A stretch of DNA of 64,000 nt. Origin: Arabidopsis thaliana (Eukaryota; Streptophyta; Magnoliopsida; Brassicales; Brassicaceae). A program made the translations under genes and the position numbers. The notes under the pieces are model-generated. The model saw only the letters and a list, made by a program, of their open reading frames with translations. It did no database searches and was not told the origin of the DNA. Below are positions 44,952 to 57,725 of this stretch, piece after piece. Numbering within the stretch: the first letter of the stretch is position 1; each line of letters starts with the position of its first letter. The DNA lies in NCBI RefSeq assembly GCF_000001735.4, contig NC_003071.7, positions 10,843,151-10,907,150 on the forward strand. The letters are read 5' to 3'.

Positions 44952-46799
44952 ATGTATACGAAGTTATCATTGTTCCCCAGAAAGAGTTCTTCACTACTCT
45001 CCATAGCCAACGAGAAAAGGATCCATCAATTTCTGAGGAATCTCTGCACGGCTGTTGAAAGGTTAGATTTTGGAAACTCTAATGATTCGTCAGAAATGAA
45101 CCCTAGAGAAGGGTATAATGGACGAATCCAGAACCGAACTGGGAGCTCTGGGGAAGTTAGTGAAAGTATTCACACACAAAGTCAGAGTCTGGGTTCGAAT
45201 CAGGGAAGAAATGAGCAGTCATGGAAGCAGAGTCCTAGTTTGTCTAATTCTCAAGTCCAATCTCAATATCAAGGCAATTGGTACGGGACAAACTCTGATT
45301 ATCAGAATGGTGTAGGATCGTCTTGGCATTCAGGTAAGACTATTGATCGCGAGGTATATGACATGATTATGGAATTTGATGAATATTGCATACAAGAGAA
45401 TGTAAGAGTGGCCTTAACGACTATGGAAAAACTGGAGAAGAAGGGTTATGTTATGGATTTTGTTAGACTCTTAAAGTTAACACAGCTATGTAGGGAAGGA
45501 AATGTTTATTACGAAGTCAGTGTTTTAGAAGAAGCCAAGGTTTCTGTTCTAGCGAAGATCAGAGCTTTAGTTAACAATTTAGAAGCGAATTATTTGAAGT
45601 ATTATACTGACATCATGATTGAGGAATATGATGCATTTTGCAAACACGGTAAAGTGAAAAAAGCGTTGTATACTATAGATATATTGGCAAGTATGAATTA
45701 TGTTGTGGATTTGAGTAGACTTTTACGGTTAGCGAAGATTTGTGGGGAAGCAGAGGGTTTACAAGAGGCCAAGACTGTTCATGGGAAGATTAGTGCTTCC
45801 GTTAGCCATTTAGATTTGAGTTCTAACCATGTATTGTTAGAAATGTACTCAAACTGTGGGTTGGCGAATGAAGCAGCGAGTGTTTTTGAGAAAATGTCTG
45901 AGAAGAATTTAGAGACTTGGTGCATTATAATAAGATGTTTTGCAAAGAATGGTTTTGGGGAAGACGCTATTGATATGTTTAGTCGCTTTAAAGAAGAAGG
46001 AAATATACCTGATGGTCAATTATTTAGAGGAATATTCTATGCTTGTGGTATGCTAGGTGATGTTGATGAGGGACTATTACACTTTGAGTCAATGTCCAGA
46101 GACTACGGCATTGCCCCTTCCATTGAAGACTATGTAAGCCTCGTTGAGATGTATGCGTTACCCGGATTTTTAGATGAGGCTTTGGAATTTGTGGAGAGAA
46201 TGCCGATGGAGCCAAATGTTGATGTTTGGGAAACATTGATGAATCTTTCTCGAGTTCATGGGAATTTAGAACTTGGAGACTACTGTGCTGAGGTTGTTGA
46301 ATTTTTAGATCCTACACGGTTGAACAAACAATCTCGGGAAGGATTTATACCGGTTAAGGCATCAGATGTTGAGAAAGAGAGTCTAAAGAAAAGGTCAGGA
46401 ATTCTTCACGGAGTCAAAAGTAGTATGCAGGAATTTAGGGCAGGGGATACCAATCTTCCTGAGAATGATGAACTGTTCCAGCTATTGAGGAATTTAAAGA
46501 TGCATATGGTGGAAGTGGGCTATGTCGCTGAAACAAGAATGGCTTTGCATGATATAGACCAAGAGAGTAAAGAGACATTACTTCTTGGTCATAGCGAGAG
46601 AATAGCTTTTGCTCGTGCTGTTCTCAACAGCGCCCCCCGTAAACCTTTCACTGTGATCAAAAACCTTCGTGTGTGTGTTGATTGTCATAACGCATTGAAG
46701 ATCATGTCAGATATAGTTGGTAGAGAAGTGATCACGCGAGATATAAAGAGATTCCACCAAATGAAAAACGGGGCTTGCACCTGTAAAGATTATTGGTGA
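44952..46799 (+). CDS. MEF8: PPR-DYW protein, mitochondrial RNA editing factor 8
   Basis: Single exon, 615 aa from ATG 44952 (MYTKLSLFPRK), with a mitochondrial-type N terminus. A long Gln/Ser/Asn-rich segment (about residues 40-135) precedes a short PPR tract. The clearest repeats are near VLLEMYSNCGLANEAASVFEKM and TWCIIIRCFAKNGFGEDAIDMF. The C-terminal DYW deaminase-like domain has HSE (about residue 546), a CxxCH zinc site (VCVDCHNA) and ends CTCKDYW. Such proteins choose and perform C-to-U editing in organelle transcripts; MEF8 acts on mitochondrial nad transcripts in published work. The PPR number is unusually low for an editing factor, as known for MEF8. Confidence 0.9.
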   Translation: MYTKLSLFPRKSSSLLSIANEKRIHQFLRNLCTAVERLDFGNSNDSSEMNPREGYNGRIQNRTGSSGEVSESIHTQSQSLGSNQGRNEQSWKQSPSLSNSQVQSQYQGNWYGTNSDYQNGVGSSWHSGKTIDREVYDMIMEFDEYCIQENVRVALTTMEKLEKKGYVMDFVRLLKLTQLCREGNVYYEVSVLEEAKVSVLAKIRALVNNLEANYLKYYTDIMIEEYDAFCKHGKVKKALYTIDILASMNYVVDLSRLLRLAKICGEAEGLQEAKTVHGKISASVSHLDLSSNHVLLEMYSNCGLANEAASVFEKMSEKNLETWCIIIRCFAKNGFGEDAIDMFSRFKEEGNIPDGQLFRGIFYACGMLGDVDEGLLHFESMSRDYGIAPSIEDYVSLVEMYALPGFLDEALEFVERMPMEPNVDVWETLMNLSRVHGNLELGDYCAEVVEFLDPTRLNKQSREGFIPVKASDVEKESLKKRSGILHGVKSSMQEFRAGDTNLPENDELFQLLRNLKMHMVEVGYVAETRMALHDIDQESKETLLLGHSERIAFARAVLNSAPRKPFTVIKNLRVCVDCHNALKIMSDIVGREVITRDIKRFHQMKNGACTCKDYW

Positions 46800-48144
46800 T
46801 TAACGACAAACCTTGAGGTGTGTTCTATAGTAGTGTCTACGTTGAGAATGTTTTGGCTCTTCTTTTCTCATAAATCATCATATTAGTTTTATGAAACTGA
46901 TTTATCTTGTCTCTCTAAATCTGATTCTCAGTCTCCGAAACACGTTCTCATAATGTCTGTGTTGGGAACTTTGGCAGGATGGAAAAACATAAAGCAAAGA
47001 GTCACAAAGACAAATTTGTATCATAAGCAGCAACTTTTCGACCACGTCTCTTTTTTTCCAGGCATTTATACCGTGGAGCTGCCATATTGTTGTCATAGAT
47101 CTATCTCATTTCTCTTGTCCATTTGATCCAGTTTTTGTTTGTGTCCAGGTTATGATAAACTATACCCTAAATGCTATTGTTTTTCTGAGTAATATTATCA
47201 AATGTTTGTTGGTTTGGATTTGTGAGGAAGATAGGAATAGGATGATGTTTGGAACAGTCCAACTAAGGTCTTACTTTGTTCTTCTGATGCATCGTGTAAA
47301 GTGTTCTAGGCCTGTGCATAGAAACACTTAAAAAAAAGTAGTGGGTCAACTTCAAAAAGTCTTTTGAGTTATATAAACCTTCAAAAAGTAGGCATGAATG
47401 TGTTGTCACACATGATTGATGTACTCAAACCCAAGTTATTTAATTAATCGTTATTCCAAATTTTTTTTTTGTCTAGTTTTGAAATGTTTAAAAATAATGT
47501 ATGTTTAATATTTTTATGTAATTATTAAATTTCAAAAAGTAAAATAATTTTAAAATAATTTATTTTTTCTTGAGAATCTCTCTAGTCTCTATGCAAATTT
47601 TTTTTCAAAAAACATAAACTATCATCTAACAATTAAAAAAAAATTAGTGAAAGCCCATGGACTTTCTGGAGATGATCTTAAGACTTTTTGATCACGCACT
47701 GTTAACTTAAGCCTGGTGTCAAATATTTAATGTAATCCAAATAAATGAATTTGCTAGCCTCTTGTTACGCCAAGTTTCATATTACAACCCTAATTCCCAA
47801 ATTCTCTTCCGATAAATTGTTCACAAATCCCTAGAAAATCCAGAGGGAATCTTCAAATCTTACGGTGATCAAACCTGCTTCAGGCCTGTACAGTGTACTA
47901 GGTAAATTCTTATCCAATTGTTCTTCTTTTACACCCTTGATCGCCACGAAAGTATCTTCCATCGATATTCGTTGTGGGTTTATTGATTTAACGTTTCCTC
48001 AGAACTAATTTTGGACTAGTCTTGCTCAAATTTTGACTACAGTTTTGTATTTGCTAATTTTGAGTTTATTATGTATATTGAGATTGTTTCTATCTCTCAG
48101 ATTCTAAAGGTGTGATCTTTTTTGCAGGAATAAAGTAAACTATC
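46800..48144. other. intergenic region and leader of the Tudor gene
   Basis: 3' UTR of MEF8, AT-rich spacer, then a leader from about 47780. It has a probable 5' UTR intron (donor near 47901, acceptor TTTGCAG at 48122-48128). No other gene. Confidence 0.5.
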
Positions 48145-49399
48145 ATGAGATTCAGAAGAGGAAGTAGAGTTGAGGTGTTTAGCATCAAAGAAGCCTCTTA
48201 TGGTGTGTGGCGATCAGCGGAGATTATATCTGGTAATGGTCACACTTACAATGTTAGATATTACTCTTTTGAAATTGCTAACAATGAGGTTGTTGAGGAT
48301 AGAGTTCCAAGGAAGATAATTAGGCCGTGTCCTCCGCAAGTAGATGTTGATAGATGGGAAGCTGGTGAATTGGTTGAGGTTCTTGATAATAATATTTCAT
48401 GGAAAACTGCTACTGTCTTGGAGGTGTTATCTGGAAGATATTATGTTGTTCGGTTACTTGGTGCTAAAGCAGAACTCACGGTTCACAAAGTTTACCTCAG
48501 GGCTAGACAATCTTGGCAAGATGAAAGATGGGTTATGATTGGAAAGGTAAGTTTTTTTACTTATTTATTTAATGGTACTGTGTTTTAAAGTGATGTTTGA
48601 ACAATGATGCTAATGTCTAACTGTCTTATAATCATCTTTCAGGTATCTTGTTCTGTGAAGTCCTCCACGCTGACTGGATCAGATGAACACCAGAATGTGA
48701 ACCCCCTTCTGAACTGTGTGGCCACAGGAGACTAGTGTTGCTTCTTTAAGAGTGTTGAAGAGACCTTCACCATGTGATTGGGCGGAGTCTGCTGAATCAT
48801 GCACTAGAAGTCCTAAGAAGATACGATCATTGGAGGAAGAAGGACACCAGCACCGGTTTGCTTCTTCTTCAGCACAGAAGGTATATAATGATAGTTCTGA
48901 ACGTAGGGGTGTTGAATTGTACGTGAAAGCTTCGTGTAACGAGAATAAAAGTGGTTTCCGTCAAATGGTCAGGGTAAGATCAAAAAGGTTTAGTGAATGT
49001 GTTGGTACAGGAAACTCAGTCTCTAATAGTTGTTATGATACTGATGCATCCTCAGTTGGTAGTTGTAGCCCTATTAGTTATGATGAGAGTGACAAACCAA
49101 CTTCTTTTCTAGATGGTGCCGACTCTTGTAGTAGTGATGCTGAATCTTCAAAAGAAGCATCTGGATGCAGAGATGAAGCTAGGCGAAAACATTCATTATC
49201 AGGTAATGGATCAGTGGTGAGATCATGTAGGCCTGAACTTTACACTTACCGTAGTACACTGACGAAGTTATTTGCTTCTGGCTCCCTAAGTTGGGATCAG
49301 GAAGCATCACTAACTGATCTCCGACTTTCTCTTAATATATCAAATGATGAACATTTGATGGAGCTAAGAAATCTCAAGTCTGCCGGTACCCACAGTTAA
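48145..49399 (+). CDS. plant Tudor-like protein with two Agenet domains
   Basis: Preferred model: exons 48145-48546 and 48728-49399, 357 aa. Exon 1 holds two Agenet/Tudor units (about residues 4-62, FRRGSRVEVFSIKEASYGVW, and 68-130, WEAGELVEVLDNNISWKTAT). Exon 2 is Ser-rich and ends with a helical segment (LTDLRLSLNISNDEHLMELRNL) that recurs in plant Agenet proteins. The C-terminal frame is only reached with the CACAG acceptor at 48727. The stronger-looking TTTCAG at 48642 keeps phase but hits TAG at 48733-48735 after 30 codons. Agenet domains bind methylated histone or RNA ligands; no ligand is known here. The C-terminal end could also be extended by splicing at 49385. Confidence 0.8.
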
Positions 49400-51340
49400 T
49401 TTTGTTAGTATCTATTATATCTTTTTGATCCTTGACAGTCTTATCTTCAGGTGTTGGCCATACTTCCCTGCAATGTGGAATCAACTGTTGTATATTGTTC
49501 TGTTACCGGAGGATTGTTAAAATGATTGTATAGACAGCAGAAGGGAAATAACTCTGACTGAAAATTTCAAATCCTCATTGTGATGTTTTCTTCTTATAGT
49601 CTAATTTTCTTTGTTGTACTTTCCGGATGATTAAACTTAAACAAAAGTTACAGTATCTGTGTTCTAAGATGAGTCATGTCTTTTCTTCATATATATACTT
49701 TAGTTTATTGTGTTTAAGCTTCTGGATAAGTCGAGTCATTTGTCTTCTCCTCATCAGTGATGGATTATTGAACTTACCTTACATTTTTCAGGAAAACTGT
49801 AGCCATGTTGGGTGACTGCAGATCTTGCTTGCTTCTAGAGATCTTACTCTGATGCATGAGGTTAACTGAATGGTGCAAAACACAATGCCCCTTCTTCCTC
49901 AAAATTCATAATTTAAATTGTGCTGTGTTTTCTTTTTGGCTGTACATAACTGATCTGTTTCAGGTGTTCTTGGATATATATACCCTCTTTACACAGGCTG
50001 TGAACTGTTCCTAGCCGAAGGATAATCATTTACAGTCTGCAGGTTGGATAAGTTTGCCGACGATTGGTAAGTATTAGGTTGAAAGTTCTTTATGAACTGT
50101 GTCTATCTGAGACAGTATTGAGGTTGTGTGGAATACTTTTACTCTTTCAGCAAATGTGACCAGTAGATTGTGGAACTGTCCATGCTTGTTTGTTGGTGGT
50201 ATATGTACAGTTGGCCTGGTCATCAAAATCTACAGAAAAGTACTCAATTTTTATGAAATCAAGGCTATGACATTTCAAGCTGAATTACCGAGGTGCGGGG
50301 ATTCAAACGTTAGCATAAATATTATGATCGGTGTGTATAGACCTCTGCATAAATCAAACGTGTCTAGCTGCTCGCTTGTCAAATCCAACTTTTTCCCTAT
50401 GTCTCAAGCTTAAAGAAATTGAAAAGACTCAGAGAGGAAGAAGAAGCCTTGCGAATTGCGATGTTCTTATGCCATCACTATCGGTTTTATATTCGCTTAT
50501 ACTCTACACTAAGAAAAATAATCGAATTGAATATTTCTGATTCTTTAGAACTCATGTTAATTCAAAATTTTATGGTTGTTACAAAACTTATGAACAACAT
50601 TATGATCTGCATTAACTTATAATGTTTTCAATGTGTTCTATGTAAGATTGACATTATTTGGAACCACCTGTTTTACTTATATTATTTTATTCTTGACTTG
50701 AAGTTGATTTGTGGCTTCTACATGTCACTAGCTTGAGTTTCACCAGAACTTCATAAAATCAAATTCCTTTGCAACTTAAAAGCATCAGAGAAACCAAACA
50801 GAAAAGCAGTAGCAGAAAAAGTTACTTGGGTTGCGTTATTGATTTTATTCAAAGCCAACAGACGCAAACATGTAACTAACACAGTTACCAAAACTGTCAC
50901 AATTAAGCTTTCCAAGTACCAGAGTAGATTGATTCCAGGAAATGATTATCTAAATACCAATTTGCGCATAAACCAACCTCCTCCTTCTTTCTCGATTTAC
51001 CAAGCGTTTTTGGATTGTAGTCCTCCTATTTGAATTTTGCCAATTATTGAACAACAGAAACTTGTATGATGTTTTTAAGTATTGGTAATATTAGTATGTT
51101 TGGGGGACAAACAAAAGCCTAATTAACCAAAAAACTATAGTTAATATTCAGTTCCCAGAGCAAAACGGAAAAAAACATGCCAATTTGTTAATTTTGAAAG
51201 TTTCTATGAGCACTAAAAGACCAATGAACCGAAATATACTTGCTATTTTTGTGGCTACAAAAGCAGAAAAAGGAGGGAAAATAGTTACCTGTTGGGGCCC
51301 ACAACAAAAAAGAAAGAAACAAACGTAACAGAAAAAAGGA
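49400..51340. other. intergenic region
   Basis: The 3' region of the Tudor gene may include untranslated exons (CTTCAG at about 49446-49451 looks like an acceptor). The remaining small ORFs, such as 50126-50413, lack domain character. No RNA gene was recognised. Confidence 0.45.
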
Positions 51341-51347
51341 TATAAAA
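51341..51347 (+). promoter_or_regulatory. TATA box of AKT6/SPIK
   Basis: TATAAAA lies 106 bp before the ATG at 51453, predicting transcription start near 51372, in agreement with a short A-rich leader. Confidence 0.6.
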
Positions 51348-51452
51348 GGAAATTCGAAACCGGCGAATTCGGAGAAAAAAAAAAAAAAACCTTGCGTGTT
51401 TATCCGCAAGGGATTTTGATTTTGGAAAAAGAAAGAGAGAGGGATCTGAAGC

Positions 51453-54400
51453 ATGGAGAAGAAGAAGGTATGGTTTTGGGGTGTGAAAGACGACGGCGAA
51501 GGAGGCGGAGGCAGAGGAGGAGGAAGAACCAAAGATGCGGAGGATGATGTTGCTGACCATTTATCTCGCGACGGGACGATGAGTCAGTATAGCCTTAGCA
51601 AAGGCCTTCTTCCTTCTCTTGGAGCCAACAATCGTTCCTCTCGTGACGTCATTCTCCCTCGCTTCATCGTCTCTCCTTTTGATCCTCGTTACAGGTCCGT
51701 TTTTTCAAATTTTGACTCTGTTTTAATCTAATCGCTAAATTAGGGTTTAGCTGAGGTAAAACATTATTTTTCAGAGCGTGGGAGACGTTTTTGGTGTTTT
51801 TGGTGCTCTACACAGCTTGGGCATCACCTTTTGAATTTGGGTTTCTGCAAAAGCCAAGACCACCTCTCAGTATTCTCGATAACATTGTCAACGGGTTTTT
51901 CGCTGTTGATATAGTCTTGACATTCTTTGTTGCCTTCTTGGACAAGGTAACTTATCTTCTTGTCGATGATCCAAAGAGAATAGCTTGGAGATATGCGTCG
52001 ACTTGGCTGATTTTCGACGTGGTTTCCACATTTCCTTACGAAATTTTTGGGAGCTTGCTTCATGAGAGTATTCAGGGATATGGTATTTTCAGTATGCTAC
52101 GTTTATGGCGTCTTCGTAGGGTCAGTAATTGTTTTGCCAGGTGAGTTCTTTGGCCGGTTTATCGTTCCAGCCAAAACGTTTAAATTCCAGCTGAGTATAA
52201 TATTGATGTCTTCTTTTCAGGTTAGAGAAAGACAGGAAATACAGTTACTTTTGGGTTCGCTGCTCGAAGCTTCTCCTTGTAAGTAGCTATTGTCTACTTG
52301 TTTTTTACACTCTTTTTGGTTTCAAATGAACAGTTTTTTAGCTGTGAATTTACAGTATTTGATTTGGTAATGCAGGTTACTCTTTTTGTGATTCATTGTG
52401 GTGCTTGTTTCCTCTATTCCATTGCTGCACATTATCCAGATCCATCCAAGACGTTTATGGCATTAACCGATGAAAATTGGAAAGAGTCTCCTATTGCAGT
52501 GCGGTATAACACGGCAATGTATTGGTCCATAACTACTTTCTCCACAACTGGTTATGGTGATATACATGGTGTTAACTCAAGAGAGATGACTTTCATTCTT
52601 TTCTACATGGTTTTTAATCTTGGACTGTCAGCATATATAATTGGTAATATGACCAACTTGGTGGTTCATGTGACCGGCCGCACCAGAAAATTTGTAAGTT
52701 CTATGTACCGGTACTGTTAACTGCACTTCTCTGAAAATTAGTCTGGTCTCAGTGAAGTTTCATGAGTCTTAAGCATTTGCATTATTTTAGAGAGATACCA
52801 TCCAAGCCGCATCAGGGTTTGGTCAGAGGAACAATCTGCCAGTGCGGTTACAAGATCAGATGGTTGCTCATTTGTGTTTGAGGTACAGAACTGATTCAGA
52901 AGGCTTACAGCAGCAAGAAATAATCGATTCTCTTCCCAAAGCTATTCGGTCCAGCATATCACATTATCTGTTCTATGAAGTTGTTGACAAAATTTACTTG
53001 TTCCATGGAATATCCAATGATCTTCTTTTCCAGTTGGTATGTTTCCCATAACGCAAGAAGTCCTGCATGCTAAAAGTGGTCACTTTATTCACATTAAGTC
53101 TTAACTTACGGTGTCCTGTAGGTCACGGAAATGAAAGCAGAGTATTTTCCTCCCAAAGAAGATGTGATTTTGCAAAATGAAGCCCCAACAGATTTCTACA
53201 TATTGGTGACCGGAGCTGTTGTAAGTGTTTTTCGTACATTCCTGACACATTCCTTTATCATCATGTATTATTCCTGACACATTCCTATGTCATTCAGGAC
53301 ATAATTGCACGTGTAAATGGAGTGGAGCAGGCAAGTCTAGCTTTTATTATACCGTTTCTTTTTAAGATATGATTGTGTTCTTCTTTAACTTTGTTGCAAT
53401 TGGAGAACCAAAACATATTTGATAATGTTTTTGTGTATGTGTTTCTTTACAGGTAGTTAGTGAAGCACAGAGAGGACATGTTTTTGGTGAAGTTGGGGTA
53501 CTATGTTACAGACCGCAGCTGTTTACTGTTCGTACCAAGCGATTGAGTCAGTTGCTTCGTCTGAACCGTACAGTACTCTTAAATCTTGTTCAGGCAAATG
53601 TAGGAGATGGAGCAATAATCATGAATAATCTTCTTCAGGTTTGTAATAACTCTGAATAGTACAGTTTGTTTCAACCTGTTGACACACAGGACCAGTTCCA
53701 TAACAGATATGTTGTGGTTCATGCAGCATTTAAAAGACTCAGAAGATCCAGTGATGAAAGGCGTTTTGGCTGATACAGAACACATGTTGGCTCAAGGGAA
53801 AATGGATTTACCTCTCAGCTTGTGCTTTGCTGCAGCCAGAGGAGATGATTTATTGCTGCATCAGTTACTAAGACGAGGCTCAAGCCCTAATGAAATGGAT
53901 AAGGACGGGCGAACTGCGCTGGTAAGCCCGGATTTCCTTTGTATATACCATCATCCTCCTTTTAATGCCTAAACCAAATTTGCTCACTCTCTATGTTTCT
54001 TCTTTGAATATCTCAGCATATAGCAGCATCAAAGGGAAGCCATTATTGCGTCGTTTTACTTCTCGAACATGGAGCAGATCCTAACATTAGAGGTAAGTAG
54101 TAAAAAATAATGTTTCACTAGGTCAATTAGCTTAGGATGATAGGATCATGTAGTACTAAATTATCGGTGGCTCGTACATTGTTTACAGATTCCGAAGGCA
54201 ATGTACCCTTGTGGGAAGCAATCATAGGAAGACATAGAGAAATTGCTAAACTCCTTGCAGAGAATGGAGCAAAGCTAAGCTTAGACTCAGTGAGCTATTT
54301 CTCTGGCTTAGCCGTGGAGAAAAACTGCTTAGACGCACTCAAAGACATCATCAAATATGGCGGCGACGTCACACTCCCTGATGGAAACGGAACCACAGCT

Positions 54401-55219
54401 TTACACAGAGCAGTGTCAGAAGGACACTTGGAGATTGTGAAGTTCTTACTAGACCAAGGTGCTGACTTGGACTGGCCGGATTCTTACGGATGGACTCCTC
54501 GTGGTCTTGCCGATCATCAAGGGAATGAAGAAATCAAAACCTTGTTTCATAATCACAGGCCTGTGGAGAAAAAACCGAAACCTATCCCTGGAATACCTCA
54601 GAGTCCTGTGACAGGGAAGCCATTAATGAAGTATAGCAGTGAGCCTACAATGCATTCAGGAGAACTCGTCTTAGACGGGGGTCAGGTTGTTGTTTCTCAG
54701 AAACGGAAACTCAATAACTTCAGAAACTCGCTCTTCGGAATCATTTCAGCTGCAAATAGCGGTAAAACCACCTCACCTCTCCATCTGCTCTCTAGATACT
54801 CGTTGCTTTCTTGTCACGTAACCATAATTTTCAGAACTTTTCACATCACAATAGTCATTCTTATATACAATTCACAACGTTCATTACATTGTTCTGTTCC
54901 TTACAAATTTACAAATTTGGTTTTCATTTCTGGTTTTTTTCCAGCTGATGATGGAGGAGAAGTTCCAAGAAGTCCAGCGGTTCCTGGAGGAGGAGGTAGT
55001 ATGATTTATCCGGAGAGAGTGACGATAAGTTCGCCGGAAAACGGTGAAACTGGTGGAAAAGTTGTTTTGTTACCAAATTCTATGGAAGAGCTATTGAAAA
55101 TTGGTGAAAATAAGATGGGATTCGTCCCAACTAAAGTACTTACGAGAGAAGGAGCTGAAATTGACGACATCACTCTTATCAGAGATGGCGATTTTCTCCT
55201 TCTATCAAGGGATCCTTGA
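51453..55219 (+). CDS. AKT6: Shaker-type pollen inward K+ channel AKT6/SPIK
   Basis: Twelve exons: 51453-51694, 51775-52140, 52221-52278, 52376-52693, 52791-53036, 53122-53220, 53298-53330, 53453-53638, 53727-53921, 54017-54092, 54189-54761 and 54945-55219; 888 aa. S1-S6 lie in exons 2-4, with a basic S4 (MLRLWRLRRVS) and the pore motif TTGYGD. A C-linker and cyclic-nucleotide-binding-like domain follow (exons 5-8), then ankyrin repeats (HIAASKGSHYCVVLLLEHGADP and others) and the plant KHA domain at the C terminus (VTISSPENGETGGKVVLL...LLLSRDP). The channel carries K+ into pollen and pollen tubes at the plasma membrane. Exon 7 is only 33 bp and its intron uses a GC donor (CAG|GCAAGT). Identification as At2g25600 is firm from length and sequence. 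Confidence 0.96.
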
Positions 55220-56390
55220 TTCACACGCAACTCTCTTTCGATTTTGAGTAATGAAAACTATTTGTCTTAACGCAAACTCGCAAACCACCACAGTCAAGCT
55301 TTATGGTGGTGATATGATGCTAATATTAGGGGAAACCGTAAGCCCCAATCAACTCCGGGATTGAAATATCTTTTAGGTTTTTTTTTTTTGCTTTTGTGTA
55401 TATATTCACTGCTTACTATTTTTCACATGTATATATATATATATCCTGTTGACTATTTTCTGTTAAAAGAACTCTCTAACAACCTCATGATATTAACATC
55501 GAAATCTACAAGAAGTATGGAAACAATCTTGTTTTTTTCAGAAAGCATACAAGGATAAAGGTCCTTTCTTAAACGTCTAGACAATCTTCTTCTCTAAGTC
55601 TCTAAGAAGAAGCAAGTGTTAAAATTTATAACTTTTGTGCGAGGTCGAGATTTGAGAGTAACTCCTCACTCATCTTTTCCAATCAAGCTTAAATCCTCTC
55701 TAGGTGACTTATCCTATTTCTGAGATGAATTATCATCTCATCTTTCATTTTTGTTTAGATCCATGATGGTAAAGTGATATTGATGGGACTTGGGAGCCAA
55801 AGCATTACCGAAAATGAGCACAATGATTGAGATAGAGTTAGAGACAACACACACTATAATATTATTATTATTTCATGCTTCAAATGCAAGAAGGTAATAT
55901 TTGAATCAGACTCTAGAGAGCTTAATCTGCTCCCATCTCTCTGACCAATACGAAACATCCGCAATCTGCTCAATCAACCTAAAGAGGTGAAGTTGTATTT
56001 TATGTCTAGTTGAATTAAAACCCTTGTCAAATTAGACAATGGTTTAAGGTTGATGAGAATTTGATGTTGGAAAAAAAAAGTGATATAAAAGATAAAAGCG
56101 GTTCAAAACGGTTTTGCGATTGATGTTAAAAGAGTGCGACCGGTTGTGGGAGAACCGGTCAACTCCTAGTCCTAGAGGCTAGAGAGTGTTGTGTTGTGTG
56201 ATTTGTGGTGCAGATAATATCTTAACCGGCTTCAAATTTTAAAATCTAGCTCGGTTAGCATTTTAAAACTGTTTTCTGGTTTGATTCCGTGTCTATCTCT
56301 CGGCTCCGTTGTATCGGAAGGTAGATATTAAAACTGAAAGACCACTGCCGTCGAGAGCAACTCAAAAGATCATCAGAACCGATTCGAACG
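55220..56390. other. intergenic region
   Basis: AKT6 3' UTR and AT-rich spacer, with two possible promoter blocks for the next gene. No ORF with support. Confidence 0.45.
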
Positions 56391-57725
56391 ATGTCGTTTG
56401 GGTCTCTCGTGCTTCCATCTCCACCTTCCTCCTTGTCTGCAAATGTCAAGCATTTCAATGGCTACGGTAGGCTTAATCGTAATCTCGTGCGAGCTTCTTC
56501 GTCCGATGTTCCCGATTTCCTCTCTGCCGATTGGTACGCCTTTAAAATCTCTTTTTAACTCAAATTTCCTCGATTTTCATATGTTTCAAGCTTTGGGTGT
56601 TACTGGGTTTTAGCTAGGAAACGAACAGATCCGAATGCGTCCATCAATTGGTTTGTAGAATTCTGGTTCCCAGAAACTAAAATGATCAAAAATTCGATTT
56701 TGCAAAGCTATAGTTGTAGGGCGTAGCCATTAGAGATCCTTTCTATGTTTCTCCATCTTTTTTCTTCATAACTTATGTTTATGGATGGATGGTTTTACCA
56801 GGTTGGAGAGCCGTAGGAAACGACCTTTTGGCCCCAGACTTGATGTAAATGAAACACTATTTACTACATAAGCTTGGAACATTACCTTGCTTTGTCTCTA
56901 TTGTAGTGTACTGATCCGAGTTTTAGATATTCTTTTTTGGTCATAGTTTAGTGCAGAAGACGCTGTTCGACATCAGCTTGATGCATTGAAGTATAATGAC
57001 CATCCTCGTGATGATTATGGCATTGAGGTCATGTATCGGGTAAATCACATCACGAACTTCCTTGTTGTTTCTTTCAGTTACTACAGCTTTTGTAATGTTT
57101 TGAAATGTTTTGTCAAAAAAACAATAACAGTTTGCTGGATTCGATCCATTTGAGAGATCCACCTATTTCGGTCCTTTCTTTGATCTTGGACAGGTTAACT
57201 TAAAACCTTTCTTTTACCAAAACTTTGATGATCATTAGATCATATTGTTCCTTAGCTAAGGTTCTTATCCCCTGGTTCTCATTTGTTACTGCAGTTTGAA
57301 AGGTTTAGGCGTATTTTTCATCACTCGTCTTACCGTGTGTTGCTTGGTCACAAGGATAGAAAACTTTTAAGCAGTTTGTTCGTGGAGGAGGTATCATCTC
57401 TTTTGTTAATATGTTACAATTATTATAGAGCTCCCCTCATGATATCCTCTTTTTCGATATGCAGAATCGTTTCAAGCAGAGGATCTGGATTCAGGGAAAT
57501 CGACCTGAAGAGGAAGAGATATTTGAATTCACAATGTTCCAGGTTGGTTCCTATGTCAGTATAGAGACTCTATGACTATTGAATAGTTAATATTATGTGG
57601 ATTTATGATTAAATGAAGCCATTTGTGTGTAATGCCAGCGAATAGGCGGTTCATGGGATGGATATTGGTTGACAGAAAGCTTGCTTCATGACGGAGATGT
57701 GTTTTCAGGAGGGATGGCTTACTGA
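56391..57725 (+). CDS. small probable plastid protein, function not recognised
   Basis: Seven exons: 56391-56533, 56802-56844, 56947-57039, 57131-57193, 57295-57390, 57465-57542 and 57639-57725; 200 aa, all GT-AG with phases closing. The N terminus (MSFGSLVLPSPPSSLSANVK) is Ser/Pro-rich with few acidic residues, like a chloroplast transit peptide. The body contains LESRRKRPFGPRLD, FDPFERSTYFGPFFDLGQFER and a C-terminal RIGGSWDGYWLTESLLHDG. I do not recognise a catalytic domain. Older annotation links the locus to an RNA polymerase beta-subunit name, which I cannot support from these residues. The many small well-formed exons and open frame make it a real gene. Confidence 0.8.

Noticed and set aside
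50126..50622. ORFs of 67-95 codons between the Tudor gene and AKT6
   Set aside because: Different frames overlap, no signal peptide or domain; could be 3' UTR or spacer.
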